Source: JBGZEX01 sp041846495
GTDB lineage: Bacteria; Bacteroidota; Bacteroidia; Bacteroidales; Marinifilaceae
Assembly (NCBI GenBank): GCA_041846495.1
Contig: JBGZEX010000059.1
Location: forward strand, 1-41,995
Length of the DNA stretch: 41,995 nucleotides
Direction of reading: 5' to 3'
Part shown: piece after piece, positions 25,259-33,592 of the stretch
How positions within the stretch are numbered: position 1 is the stretch's first letter
Layout of the letters: the number at the start of each line of letters is the position of its first letter
Notes under the pieces: generated by a model
Database searches by the model: none
What the model saw: the letters and a program-made list of their open reading frames with translations, nothing else
Told to the model about the DNA's origin: nothing
Program-made: the position numbers and the translations under genes

Positions 25259-25261
25259 ACG

Positions 25262-26818
25262 ATGAAACGACTATTATTATACATAATTTTATCTCTTTCC
25301 TTTTTGGGATGCGAATCGATGTTGGATATTTCTCCTCGAAATTCGGTTACCTTTAAAAATGTCTATCAAAATGAACATGAGTTGGAAATAGGAATCTTAT
25401 CCGTAGAAGGTTCTTTTCGGACGAATATCGGCAGCACGAATGTCAGAGATGTTATAAATAGAGGATGTTTTTCGGATTATCATCCGAGATATGATTTAGC
25501 TCTTTTGAGAGACAATGCCAAACTATATATCAAAGATTGGAACCATATTTATGATGTAATAGCAGCGGCTAATGTACCTTTGCCCTATATCGATAAATTG
25601 GATATGCCTCAGATGCGTAAGGATTTTTATACGGGATGCATCTTATTTACCAAAGCTTTATGCTATTTCGAACTTATCCGTAAGTGGGGAGATTGTGTGG
25701 TGGTATACGATGAGGTGGCAATAGATCCGATTCCCAAGCAATCCTGGGTAAAAGTGGCCGATTATGCGATAGGAATGGCGGAAGAAGCCGTGCGTCTGTT
25801 GCCCGAATTTTCGGATGTAAAGGATTCTAACGGTAATAAGGTGATTTATAAATCCCGGCCGAGCAAAGGAGCGGCCAATGCTTTATTGGCACATCTCTGT
25901 GCATGGAAGGCGGGATGCAAATATTTTGCTCCGCCTCATGAAGCGGGTTACGACGACAGAGCCTTATGGGAAAAGGCAGAAAAGGCCTGTACGGCGCTTA
26001 TCGAATCGGGAATTTATGCTTTGGCTGCTACTCCGGAAGAAGTTTGTACCGAAACTTTGGTGGGAGGAGATAAAGAAAGCATATATGAAACGGTGTTTAA
26101 GGGGTTTGATAACGAATTATACGGAGGAGGTCATTCCCCGTTTTGTTTAGGAAATTTTTATCAATCTTATCCTATCATTCCCGGAAAAGGGAAGGGGGAT
26201 ATAAAAAAAGTGGATTATCATGTAAAAAATGAAACCGTACGAGAATTGTTTCCGACCCGTGTCGAAGGCGGAAAACCCGTTACCGATTTGCGTCGGGATG
26301 CTTATTTCCACGATTTTGAAAATATGGAAAAAGAGGATTTTAAAATTACGGGAGGATATGCCTATCCTCGAAAGTGGAGAAATGTGCGGGTGGGAACTTC
26401 CGGCTGGCAAACGGGGAAGTTTATAAATTTCGACCAAAACAGGATATGGTGGAGGCTGGCGGATATCATCCTGCTCCGGGCGGAATGCCGGACAAGGCTT
26501 GGGAATAATGCCGGAGCCGTCGAAGACCTGAATGCGGTACGTAGCCGGGCGCATGCCGCTCCTTACCGGTCTTCGGAATATGGCGGCGATTTGCGTTATG
26601 CCGTTTTTAAGGAAAGGGAAAAAGAACTGCTGATGGAAGGGCAGCGCTATTACGATGTGGTGCGCAACGGATATTCGGCTACGGAACTTTACGGAGGTTT
26701 CCGGAACCTGAGCCTTCAGGATATGATAGACGGAGCGTTTTTTAGCGGTATTGGAAATGACGAGTTCAGAAACAATCCTTTGGCCCGTCAAAATACTTTT
26801 TGGTTAAAGCGGTTATAA
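25262..26818 (+). CDS. SusD/RagB-family nutrient-binding lipoprotein
   Basis: 518 residues. The lipoprotein signal peptide ends at Cys17 (FLGCES), and LDISPRNSVTFKNVYQNEHELE is the typical SusD start. Tetratricopeptide-like helices form the core (CILFTKALCYFELIRKWGDCVVV about 120-142; KGAANALLAHLCAWKAG), and the C-terminal RLADIILLRAECRTRLGNNAGAVEDLNAVRSRA (split) plus ERELLMEGQRYYDVVR-like segment is the RagB/SusD signature. It sits on the cell surface as a lid on the SusC barrel. The three-base gap to susC is normal for the pair. Binding specificity cannot be read from sequence. Confidence 0.95.
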   Translation: MKRLLLYIILSLSFLGCESMLDISPRNSVTFKNVYQNEHELEIGILSVEGSFRTNIGSTNVRDVINRGCFSDYHPRYDLALLRDNAKLYIKDWNHIYDVIAAANVPLPYIDKLDMPQMRKDFYTGCILFTKALCYFELIRKWGDCVVVYDEVAIDPIPKQSWVKVADYAIGMAEEAVRLLPEFSDVKDSNGNKVIYKSRPSKGAANALLAHLCAWKAGCKYFAPPHEAGYDDRALWEKAEKACTALIESGIYALAATPEEVCTETLVGGDKESIYETVFKGFDNELYGGGHSPFCLGNFYQSYPIIPGKGKGDIKKVDYHVKNETVRELFPTRVEGGKPVTDLRRDAYFHDFENMEKEDFKITGGYAYPRKWRNVRVGTSGWQTGKFINFDQNRIWWRLADIILLRAECRTRLGNNAGAVEDLNAVRSRAHAAPYRSSEYGGDLRYAVFKEREKELLMEGQRYYDVVRNGYSATELYGGFRNLSLQDMIDGAFFSGIGNDEFRNNPLARQNTFWLKRL

Positions 26819-26837
26819 ATTTATAAATGCGATTTAT

Positions 26838-27461
26838 ATGAAACGGATATTTATATATATGATTGCCGCTCTGATATTATGGGCGTGCGATACCGAACAG
26901 GAATGGATAGATACGGGGATATCTTCTCCCTATCACGATTGCAGCATAATGGAATATATGCGAAAGGATACATATAATTATAAACTTACCGTCGAGATGA
27001 TCGAATATGCCGGGCTTACGGATCTGTTCGAAGGTAAGGAAAAAGCTTATCGGGAGATTACCTTTTTCGCTCCTCCGAGTCATACGATTCTCCGCTTTAT
27101 ATGGGATAACGACAAGGAGAAGATAAGCGATTTTACGAAAGAGGATTGCCGTAAACTTATACTCAAACATGTGGTTAAAGGAAAGTTTTTGAAAAAAGAC
27201 ATTGCTTACCGGAATATGAAATATGTTATTACCAACTCCAAACAGGACGGTGGCAGCAAACTCACCTGTCTGGAAGGTAATGTTCTCCACGTATATGTGG
27301 ACAAGACGGAATACGGCGGAGTTCCCGAGGCCGGTCCCGAAATAATGTATGTTTATTCGATAACGGCGGCAACGAAGGTGCCCCTGTCGAGTCCCGACGT
27401 TCAACCTTTAAACGGAGTGGTGCATACGTTGAATTATAATTATGTTCTCGGTAATATTTAA
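26838..27461 (+). CDS. Fasciclin (FAS1) domain lipoprotein
   Basis: 207 residues. The lipoprotein signal peptide ends at Cys17 (LWACDT), followed by one FAS1 domain of about 150 residues: a helical start (SIMEYMRKDTYNYKLTVEMIEYAG), the conserved EITFFAPPSHTILRF strand-turn (H1 box), the segment RKLILKHVVKGKFLKKDI, and NGVVHTLNYNYVL (H2 box). FAS1 proteins mediate binding or adhesion. In Bacteroidetes they often follow SusC/SusD as extra surface lipoproteins and probably help to hold the ligand. It starts 19 bases after the susD stop, in the same operon. Confidence 0.88.
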   Translation: MKRIFIYMIAALILWACDTEQEWIDTGISSPYHDCSIMEYMRKDTYNYKLTVEMIEYAGLTDLFEGKEKAYREITFFAPPSHTILRFIWDNDKEKISDFTKEDCRKLILKHVVKGKFLKKDIAYRNMKYVITNSKQDGGSKLTCLEGNVLHVYVDKTEYGGVPEAGPEIMYVYSITAATKVPLSSPDVQPLNGVVHTLNYNYVLGNI

Positions 27462-27471
27462 AACGTTTTTT

Positions 27472-27915
27472 ATGAAAAAGATATTATACCTGTTATTGCT
27501 GTGTTTTATAGCAGTTTCCTGTCATGATGTGACCGTCGGTTACCTGTTTACCGAGGATGTGGCCTATAAACCGGATTCCTTAGTCGCAAAAGCCGTTATC
27601 GATACGACTCTAACGACGACGTCCGAGGCGGATTACAAACGGATGAAATGGGATATCCCTTATGTAAGTGTGCCTATAGAGGGGTTGGAAGGCACTCCGC
27701 AGATTTACATTACTATTACGGAGATAAAATCTTTGACCGGAACGGAGGCGGAAGCCGCCAAATTAAAGACGGTATTGAGGGTGCGGGGCGACGGTACCAT
27801 CGTTTTGCCCTGCAAACACGGTGTAGCCCCCGGACGTTATCTCCTTTCGTTGAATTTCCGTAACGAAGGCTATTCCAAAGACCGGCCGGACATATTTACG
27901 GTAATCGTAAAATAG
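27472..27915 (+). CDS. Small lipoprotein, last gene of the SusC/SusD locus (unrecognised)
   Basis: 147 residues from the ATG at 27472 (MKKILYLL); an upstream in-frame ATG at 27442 lies inside the preceding gene and lacks a signal-peptide start. The lipoprotein signal ends at Cys17 (AVSCHD). The mature part is beta-rich with two repeating features, YKPDSLVAKAVID and VSVPIEGLEGTPQIYITITEI, then GTIVLPCKHGVAPGRYLLSLNFRNEGYS, like a small immunoglobulin-like or SusE-type surface domain. I do not recognise a named family with confidence; the closest type is the DUF4843-like lipoproteins that accompany SusC/SusD and FAS1 genes. Position suggests an accessory surface binding protein of the same complex. 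Confidence 0.75.
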   Translation: MKKILYLLLLCFIAVSCHDVTVGYLFTEDVAYKPDSLVAKAVIDTTLTTTSEADYKRMKWDIPYVSVPIEGLEGTPQIYITITEIKSLTGTEAEAAKLKTVLRVRGDGTIVLPCKHGVAPGRYLLSLNFRNEGYSKDRPDIFTVIVK

Positions 27916-27950
27916 CTCTGTCGGGTAAATAGCGAAAAAGCATTTGATTG

Positions 27951-27997
27951 AAGCGTAGCGAATTAGCCGAAAAAGCCATCGTTACGCTTTATTTTTT
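27951..27997 (+). terminator. Intrinsic terminator of the SusC/SusD operon
   Basis: AAGCGTAGCGA (27951-27961) pairs with TCGTTACGCTT (27979-27989) with a single mismatch across a 17-base loop and is followed by TATTTTTT (27990-27997). It lies 36 bases past the last stop codon and fits a plus-strand Rho-independent terminator. Confidence 0.65.
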
Positions 27998-28016
27998 CGA
28001 CGGCCATTACAAATAA

Positions 28017-28049
28017 TTTACCCGAGCCTGCATTGCAGACTCGGGTAAA
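28017..28049. terminator. Second, near-perfect hairpin (bidirectional terminator candidate)
   Basis: TTTACCCGAG (28017-28026) pairs perfectly with CTCGGGTAAA (28040-28049); the interior CTGCA-T-TGCAG also pairs, so 30 of 33 bases are in stems. It sits between the convergent SusC/SusD operon and mscL. The sequence TCGGGTAAAT occurs again directly at 27921-27930, giving a direct repeat 120 bases apart. Confidence 0.6.
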
Positions 28050-28105
28050 TCTTTGAATTTTGTTTTCGGGAGTACGTATTTTCCTGTCCTTAAAAGGATG
28101 ACTTT

Positions 28106-28525
28106 TTATTTTTTACTTAATAAATCCCGGATTTCTCTTAAGAGCACGATGTCCTCCGGTGTCGGCGCCGGAGCTGCAGGAGCTTCTTCTTTTTTGCGTT
28201 TGAATTTATTTATTCCTTTGATTACTAAGAATATGGAGAAGGCAATAATGAGGAAATCGATTATAACCTGTATGAGATTGCCATAGCTTAGTATGAGTTC
28301 CGGCCTAACTACGGTTTCTCCTTCCATTACGGCTTTTCTCAATACGAGGGCATAGGCTTTGAAGTCGCTTCCTCCTAATAGAAATCCTACGAGCGGCATG
28401 ATGATATCCGCTACGAGGGAACTTACGATTTTTCCGAATGCTCCGCCGATTACGATACCGACGGCCATATCGATCACATTGCCTTTTACGGCAAATTCCT
28501 TGAATTCTTTGAAAAATTTATTCAT
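28106..28525 (-). CDS. mscL: Large-conductance mechanosensitive channel
   Basis: 139 residues, normal MscL length. A homopentameric inner-membrane channel opening under membrane tension to release solutes during osmotic downshock. The N-terminal amphipathic helix FFKEFKEFAVKGNVIDMAVG leads into TM1 (about 15-45, with GNVIDMAVGIVIGGAFGKIV as pore signature), followed by a periplasmic loop, TM2 (about 85-105, IQVIIDFLIIAFSIFLVIK) and the cytoplasmic bundle TPEDIVLLREIRDLL after an Ala/Pro-rich linker. All family hallmarks are present. Single gene, convergent with the SusC/SusD locus. Confidence 0.97.
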   Translation of the reverse strand: MNKFFKEFKEFAVKGNVIDMAVGIVIGGAFGKIVSSLVADIIMPLVGFLLGGSDFKAYALVLRKAVMEGETVVRPELILSYGNLIQVIIDFLIIAFSIFLVIKGINKFKRKKEEAPAAPAPTPEDIVLLREIRDLLSKK

Positions 28526-28582
28526 ACGACAATATTATAGGTTAAAAATATTCGTTAAACATCGGAACGCTTATCTGTTTTA

Positions 28583-28605
28583 TTCCGGCAGGAGACCCGC
28601 CGGAA
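28583..28605. terminator. Hairpin downstream of the carboxyltransferase gene
   Basis: TTCCGGC (28583-28589) pairs with GCCGGAA (28599-28605) around a nine-base loop, 29 bases beyond the stop of the minus-strand carboxyltransferase gene and before mscL. No T-run follows on the minus strand, so it may be only a weak terminator. Confidence 0.35.
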
Positions 28606-28633
28606 ACGGATTTTGACGTATTTTTTCGAAGGC

Positions 28634-30496
28634 TCAAACTTCGATTTCCATCATAAGTTTTCCGGCCTGTACCGTATCGCCCTCGCATACGAATATGCGT
28701 TTTACCTTTCCCGTATAATCCGTAACGATATTATTTTCCATTTTCATGGCTTCGAGTACGATGACATTCTGATTTTTCGTAACGTTCTCTCCTTCTTGCA
28801 CTAATATTTTAAGAATACTTCCCGGCATGGGGCTTTCTACTTTTTTACCCGTGACAACCGCTTCGGGTTTGATTTCCTTTTGTTTTTCTTTTTCCGTATT
28901 GTCCGGGTTTTGAGCAGCGAATTTTTCCTGCTTCTGTTTTTTCAGGAAGGCGGTTGCTACGGAAGGGAATAATTCGAGAAGAAGTTCTTCTTTTTCATTT
29001 TCAGCCGTTTTCACATTTCCGTATTCGGCTAAGACGGGATTGGCCTGTTTTTGATAATTCGAAGTGTCGAAAGGGGTTTCTTCGCGTACTCCGGCGATTT
29101 TCAATCGGAATTCCGGATCCACCGGTACCGGGGTTTTCCCGTATTCTCCTTTTACTAAAGATACGAATTGGTTGGAAACATTGGAATACATAGGTTTTCC
29201 CGCTTTTATGTCCAATGCGCAATTTACGGCTTGAGCTCCTACGATTTGGCTGGTGGGAGTCACCAAAGGCGGAAGTCCTGCGGACAAACGTACGGAGGGA
29301 ATCAATTCCATCGCTTTTTCTATAATATCCATGGAATTGAGTTGTTTGAGCTGGGCTACCATATTCGAATACATGCCTCCGGGGATTTCCGCTTTTTTAA
29401 CCAATTCGTTGGGAGCCGGGAAGCCGAAATAGGATTCGATACTGTGACAGGCTTTCAGTAATTCTTCTTCATCCTCCGCTTTTACGGCAGCTATGGCCCG
29501 GTCGAATTCTTTATCTATGTTTTCCGGAAGCCTGTCGGTAAGCGGATTAAAGGGATTGGGGAATTGTTTGGCCGTATCGAAAGCGCTTAATTCTTTGCGG
29601 ATACCGTAGAGTTCGGTATTTATTTTTGCGACGGCTTCCATATTTACATCTAATTCCACTCCCAATTTCTTACAGAATACGTAAATCAATTCTATAGCCG
29701 GGGCTGCCGTGCCTCCCGCAAAATACCACATATTCGAATCTACGATATCCACTCCGTGCATAATGGCCGTAACGACGGAAGCCAAACCGTAACCCGGAGT
29801 GCAATGGGTATGGAAATCGATGGGTATTTTGAGATTTTTTTTGAATAAATCCATAAGTTCCGCCGTACGTTTCGGAGATATGAGTCCGCTCATATCCTTT
29901 ATGGTGATCATGTCGGCTCCCAGAACTTCCATTTCTTTGGCTTTCTTCAAGAAATATTCGTTGGTGAATACTTTTTTCGGTTGTTCTTTCTTCTTTGAAA
30001 ACAAACCGAAAAATCCGCCTTTTTTAGGTTCTTCCTTATATTGGGGGTCTATCGTATAACATACGGCGCAATCGGCCATTCCGCCGTATTGCTTGATGTA
30101 TTTTACGGTGGCTTTTATATTGTCTACATCGTTGAGAGCATCGAATATGCGCATGATGCCGAGTCCCGATTTTATGGCGTTTTTGCAAAAACCTTCGATG
30201 ATTTCGTCCGAATAGGGCGAATAACCGAAAAGGTTTCTCCCTCGGGAGAGGGCGGTGAGTTTCGATACGTCGTTGATGCCGGCCTTTATTTTTTCCAATC
30301 TATCCCATGGATTTTCATTAAGATATCTCATTACGGAATCGGGAACAGCTCCTCCCCATACCTCCATAGCATAGAATTTCGCTTCGGTATACAAGGGAAG
30401 TACCCTGTCGATTTGTTCCTGTTTCATTCGGGTTGCGAAAGCGGATTGTTGTCCGTCTCTCAAAGTTAAATCGCGTATTAATAATTTTTCTACCAT
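28634..30496 (-). CDS. Biotin-dependent carboxyltransferase (oxaloacetate decarboxylase alpha / pyruvate carboxylase subunit B type)
   Basis: 620 residues. The DRE-TIM-type carboxyltransferase barrel begins RDLTLRDGQQSAF (8-20), has the metal-binding DFHTHCTPG and KDMSGL motifs, and is followed by a conserved PYC_OADA domain and a C-terminal biotinyl domain whose EAMKM motif puts biotin on Lys585. It moves a carboxyl group between oxaloacetate or pyruvate and biotin. Without the membrane beta/gamma subunits or a biotin carboxylase gene nearby, Na+-pump decarboxylase versus pyruvate carboxylase B cannot be decided. Odd feature: a Lys/Gly/Phe-rich insert at about 154-175 (KEEPKKGGFFGLFSKKKEQ) in the barrel. 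A -7 element sits at 30524-30531. Confidence 0.9.
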   Translation of the reverse strand: MVEKLLIRDLTLRDGQQSAFATRMKQEQIDRVLPLYTEAKFYAMEVWGGAVPDSVMRYLNENPWDRLEKIKAGINDVSKLTALSRGRNLFGYSPYSDEIIEGFCKNAIKSGLGIMRIFDALNDVDNIKATVKYIKQYGGMADCAVCYTIDPQYKEEPKKGGFFGLFSKKKEQPKKVFTNEYFLKKAKEMEVLGADMITIKDMSGLISPKRTAELMDLFKKNLKIPIDFHTHCTPGYGLASVVTAIMHGVDIVDSNMWYFAGGTAAPAIELIYVFCKKLGVELDVNMEAVAKINTELYGIRKELSAFDTAKQFPNPFNPLTDRLPENIDKEFDRAIAAVKAEDEEELLKACHSIESYFGFPAPNELVKKAEIPGGMYSNMVAQLKQLNSMDIIEKAMELIPSVRLSAGLPPLVTPTSQIVGAQAVNCALDIKAGKPMYSNVSNQFVSLVKGEYGKTPVPVDPEFRLKIAGVREETPFDTSNYQKQANPVLAEYGNVKTAENEKEELLLELFPSVATAFLKKQKQEKFAAQNPDNTEKEKQKEIKPEAVVTGKKVESPMPGSILKILVQEGENVTKNQNVIVLEAMKMENNIVTDYTGKVKRIFVCEGDTVQAGKLMMEIEV

Positions 30497-30523
30497 AGCG
30501 GATTATTTTATGTTTGTATTTTA

Positions 30524-30531
30524 CAAATCTA
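30524..30531 (-). promoter_or_regulatory. -7 promoter element for the carboxyltransferase
   Basis: Minus-strand TAGATTTG fits TAnnTTTG 28 bases upstream of the start codon. A matching TACGTTTG at 30638-30645 on the plus strand serves the divergent coaD gene. Confidence 0.4.
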
Positions 30532-30637
30532 TTAATTAAAACGACATCTTGTACGAATAGCGATAATGATTTTTTAAAAAAACTCGAGTCTGTTTATAAT
30601 ATTTTGTTTTTTTCTTTTTTTTGATTTTTTGTTTGTT

Positions 30638-30645
30638 TACGTTTG
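30638..30645 (+). promoter_or_regulatory. -7 promoter element for coaD
   Basis: TACGTTTG fits TAnnTTTG 30 bases before the coaD ATG, downstream of a long T-rich stretch (30600-30637). The -33 position falls in that T-run. Confidence 0.4.
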
Positions 30646-30675
30646 TAATAGTAAAAAGAGTAAATTATAATAAGG

Positions 30676-31170
30676 ATGCATAGAATTGCTGTTTTTCCGG
30701 GCTCGTTCGATCCTTTTACAAGAGGACATGAAGAAATCGTAAGACGGGGGCTGAGAGTATTCGACGAGGTGATTATTGCCATAGGAGAAAGTCTTATGAA
30801 AAAGCCTTTTTTATCGATAGATGCTCGTATGGCATTGATATCTATGGTATTTTCTGAAGAGCTTCGAGTGAGCGTGGATACATACAGAGGATTGACGGTA
30901 GATTTTTGTAAAAAAGTTCATTCCGATTTTATCATAAGAGGCTTACGGACGGCTGCCGATTTCGAATATGAGCGTGCCATAGGGCAAGCCAATCGTTCGG
31001 TGAATCCCAATGTCGAGACATTTTTTGTGCTGACTTCTCCTACGCATACTTTTATAAGTTCAACCATCGTACGGGATATTTATAAAAATGGGGGCGATGT
31101 AACGCATCTGCTGCCGGAAGGAATTAGTACGGAGAATTTGCGAGAGTGGGAGAATATGAGTCGTATTTAA
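30676..31170 (+). CDS. coaD: Phosphopantetheine adenylyltransferase
   Basis: 164 residues. Transfers AMP from ATP to 4'-phosphopantetheine, the fourth step of coenzyme A synthesis. Nucleotidyltransferase signature AVFPGSFDPFTRGHEEIV (5-22; His18 of the TxGH motif), IIRGLRTAADFEYERAIGQANR around residues 90-111, and the C-terminal ISSTIVRDIYKNGGDV with the second nucleotide motif. Length and motifs are standard. The gene begins after a divergent promoter region and is followed 12 bases later by an unknown membrane protein gene, likely in the same transcript. Confidence 0.97.
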   Translation: MHRIAVFPGSFDPFTRGHEEIVRRGLRVFDEVIIAIGESLMKKPFLSIDARMALISMVFSEELRVSVDTYRGLTVDFCKKVHSDFIIRGLRTAADFEYERAIGQANRSVNPNVETFFVLTSPTHTFISSTIVRDIYKNGGDVTHLLPEGISTENLREWENMSRI

Positions 31171-31182
31171 ATTTTAACTGCT

Positions 31183-31701
31183 ATGGAAGAAATAATTCGG
31201 GAAAATTACATTGAGGGGACGGAAAAAAAACGTTCCACGTTTTTGACGGTTCTATGTATACTCAGTTTTATCGGAAGCGGTTGGGATGTATTGTCCGGCA
31301 GTATGAAATATTTGGTTTATTCACCGGATTCCGTCAAAAACAGCGTGATGCAAAGCCTCGAAGTTGTGAAATCGTCCCTCGATAATGATGCGGGCGGAGA
31401 TTTTTTTGCCGGTATACTCAACGGACTGAGCGAATTTTCGTCGGATGTGGCCCTTCACTTTAGAGAAATCACCCTTTGCGGTACGATACTTGCATTATTG
31501 AGTTTGGTCGGAGCCGTGCTCATGTTTCGATTGAAGAAACAGGGGTTTTACCTGTATGCGCTCGTCAATGTGTTGGCGCTTTTTATTATGCCCCTGTTTT
31601 TGGGATTTACCGCAATCGTGCTTTTGCGCGGGATTTTTCCTCTCATTATAACGGTAACCTTCATTATATTGTATGCTTCGAGGCTTAAGGAGATGAATTA
31701 A
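31183..31701 (+). CDS. Four-helix integral membrane protein, unknown function
   Basis: 172 residues, not recognised. The N-terminus is hydrophilic (ENYIEGTEKKRS), followed by TM1 around 20-40 (FLTVLCILSFIGSGWDVLSG), a 60-residue soluble loop with a helix that may face the periplasm, TM2 around 100-120 (LCGTILALLSLVGAVLMF) and a tight pair or hairpin of helices 125-165 (YLYALVNVLALFIMPLFLG ... LIITVTFIILYASRL). The type resembles small Bacteroidetes DUF-class membrane proteins with Phe/Leu-rich helices and is usually uncharacterised. It follows coaD by 12 bases and converges with rsmA. No motif suggests catalysis. Confidence 0.75.
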   Translation: MEEIIRENYIEGTEKKRSTFLTVLCILSFIGSGWDVLSGSMKYLVYSPDSVKNSVMQSLEVVKSSLDNDAGGDFFAGILNGLSEFSSDVALHFREITLCGTILALLSLVGAVLMFRLKKQGFYLYALVNVLALFIMPLFLGFTAIVLLRGIFPLIITVTFIILYASRLKEMN

Positions 31702-31709
31702 GACTGTCC

Positions 31710-32480
31710 TTAAAGAGCGTATTTTTCGATATCGGAGGTAAGGCGGATAAAATCGTCCGTATCGAGTCGTTCCGCTCGCAAATTCATATACGGGGAGTCG
31801 AAATCCGGGGGAAGTAATTGGCGTAAGGCATTTCTTAAAGTTTTTCTTCTTTGATTGAAAGCGGTTTTTACAACCCGAAAAAAAAGCTTTTCGTCGCATT
31901 CCACGGATTTCCGGGAATTTCGTATAAGCCGTATGACTCCGGATTTCACTTTAGGAGGCGGAGAGAAAACGTTTTCATGGACGGTGAATAAATACTCGAT
32001 GTCGTAGTAAGTTTGCAGAAAAACGCTTAAGATACCGTATCGTTTTGAGCCGGCAGGGGATGCGATGCGTTCGGCTACTTCCTTTTGTATCATACATACG
32101 ACTTGAGGAATTTTATTTCTGTTTTCGATTATTTTGAAAAATATTTGAGAAGATATGTTATACGGCAGATTGCCTATTACGGAAAATTTTTCGGGAAAAT
32201 AAATATCGGTATTCAAGCGGAGAAAGTCGCCTAAAATGATTTTTTCCCTGTGTTCGGGATATTTCCGGTGGAGGAATTCTACCGATTCCCGGTCGGCATC
32301 TACGGCAATAAGGCGGAAGGCGTCTTTTTTCAGCAGATAATCCGTCAATACGCCTGTTCCCGGTCCTATTTCCAAAACGTCCGGTACGATGAGAAGAAGA
32401 CTGTCGGTGATTTTTTGTGCGATGTTTTTATCGTTGAGAAAGTGTTGTCCCAATCTTTTTTTCGGTTGTACCTGATACAT
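31710..32480 (-). CDS. rsmA: 16S rRNA (adenine1518/1519-N6)-dimethyltransferase
   Basis: 256 residues. Dimethylates two adjacent adenines in the 3' hairpin of 16S rRNA, a late small-subunit assembly step; loss gives kasugamycin resistance. The start PKKRLGQHFLNDKNIAQKI (6-24), the SAM loop VLEIGPGTGVLTDYLL (36-51), the catalytic NLPYNIS near 100-106 and FSPPPKVKSGVIRL near 180-195 are the KsgA/RsmA hallmarks. Length is normal. Its promoter region faces that of the gene at 32564, with overlapping -7 elements on the two strands (see 32497-32524). Confidence 0.96.
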   Translation of the reverse strand: MYQVQPKKRLGQHFLNDKNIAQKITDSLLLIVPDVLEIGPGTGVLTDYLLKKDAFRLIAVDADRESVEFLHRKYPEHREKIILGDFLRLNTDIYFPEKFSVIGNLPYNISSQIFFKIIENRNKIPQVVCMIQKEVAERIASPAGSKRYGILSVFLQTYYDIEYLFTVHENVFSPPPKVKSGVIRLIRNSRKSVECDEKLFFRVVKTAFNQRRKTLRNALRQLLPPDFDSPYMNLRAERLDTDDFIRLTSDIEKYAL

Positions 32481-32496
32481 ATAATCTCTATTTGGT

Positions 32497-32524
32497 TATC
32501 TTTGTGCACGACTCTGCAAACTTA
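32497..32524. promoter_or_regulatory. Overlapping divergent -7 elements (rsmA / flippase-like gene)
   Basis: Plus-strand TATCTTTG at 32497-32504 points to the gene at 32564; minus-strand TAAGTTTG at 32517-32524 points to rsmA at 32480. The two fit TAnnTTTG and are only 13 bases apart, so the two polymerases would compete for the site. -33 elements are not clear for either. Confidence 0.4.
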
Positions 32525-32563
32525 GTCAAATTATTTTTTAATAAGCGACAGTCCGGTATCTAA

Positions 32564-33592
32564 ATGATTTGCTTTATGGTGAAATCTTCCCATTATAAAA
32601 ATATTTTTCGTTTTTCCTTTTTCTTGGCTCTTTCCTTTTTTTTATTGTATTTAGTATACAAAGATCAGGATTGGAGCGATTTATGGATGATGTTGAGGAA
32701 GGATGTGGATTATTTCTGGATTTTTTTAGCAATGTTTTCCGGAATATTCAGTCATGCGAGCCGAGCGAGAAGATGGCAGTTGGTGACGGACTCGATGGGG
32801 ATGCCTATAAGGTTTGTCAATAGTTTTATGGCTGTGATGATAGGTTATTTTGCGAATTTGGCAATTCCCCGTATCGGAGAAATTTCCCGATGCGGAATGA
32901 TTCATAAATACGAAAAGGCGGCTTTTCCCAAACTTATCGGCACCTTAATCATGGAAAGAGTCGTAGACATGTGTATATTGATGGTTTTAACGTTGACTGT
33001 CGTTATTTTACAGTTCGGAGAGATATTGTATTTTTTTCGGATGAATCGGGGGGTGGGAGATAATGCGGTTCGAATGCTGACTTCTTTCCGATTTTGGATT
33101 TTATTGGGGATATTTTCGGTCGCTTTCGTTTTTTTACTCATATTTCTTCGCAGGAATAAGTATTTTTCCAAAGTGAAAAATTTTATGGGAGAGTTGAAAG
33201 AGGGTATTTTTTCAATTTTTAAATTGAAACATCCGTGGGCGTTTTTATTTCATTCTTTGATTATATGGCTGTTTTATTTCTTGGCCTTATATTTGTGTTT
33301 TCAAGCTTTTGAATTTACCAAAGCTCTGACTCCGCTTATGGGGCTTACGATATTTGTATTGGGAAGTTACGGAATGGTCGCTCCGGTTCAGGGAGGAGTG
33401 GGAGCTTGGCATTTTATGGTGATCTCGGCATTGGTACTGTATTTGCCGTATGTGGCGGATATAGAATCCATGGCCAAAACTTTCGCTTTTTTATCGCATG
33501 GAATAATGACTCTTGCCTATGTCGTATCGGGAGCGATTTCTTTGCTTCTTATGCCTGTTTATAACGAAAGATTGAAGAAATGGAAACGATAA
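32564..33592 (+). CDS. Flippase-like membrane protein (lysylphosphatidylglycerol synthase TM-region / UPF0104 type)
   Basis: 342 residues with about eight membrane helices; an alternative ATG at 32576 would remove four residues. The ARRWQLVTDSMGMPIRFVNSFMAVMIGYFANLAIPRIGEISR-like segment (residues about 68-108) and GLTIFVLGSYGMVAPVQGGVGAWHF (about 260-285) match the integral membrane domain shared by MprF, YbhN and the dolichol-mannose-like 'flippase-like' proteins. The lysyl-transferase domain of MprF is missing, so this is the stand-alone transporter form; the cargo (a lipid or isoprenoid-linked compound) is unknown. The end overlaps rsmG by 13 bases, implying a shared transcript. Confidence 0.88.
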   Translation: MICFMVKSSHYKNIFRFSFFLALSFFLLYLVYKDQDWSDLWMMLRKDVDYFWIFLAMFSGIFSHASRARRWQLVTDSMGMPIRFVNSFMAVMIGYFANLAIPRIGEISRCGMIHKYEKAAFPKLIGTLIMERVVDMCILMVLTLTVVILQFGEILYFFRMNRGVGDNAVRMLTSFRFWILLGIFSVAFVFLLIFLRRNKYFSKVKNFMGELKEGIFSIFKLKHPWAFLFHSLIIWLFYFLALYLCFQAFEFTKALTPLMGLTIFVLGSYGMVAPVQGGVGAWHFMVISALVLYLPYVADIESMAKTFAFLSHGIMTLAYVVSGAISLLLMPVYNERLKKWKR

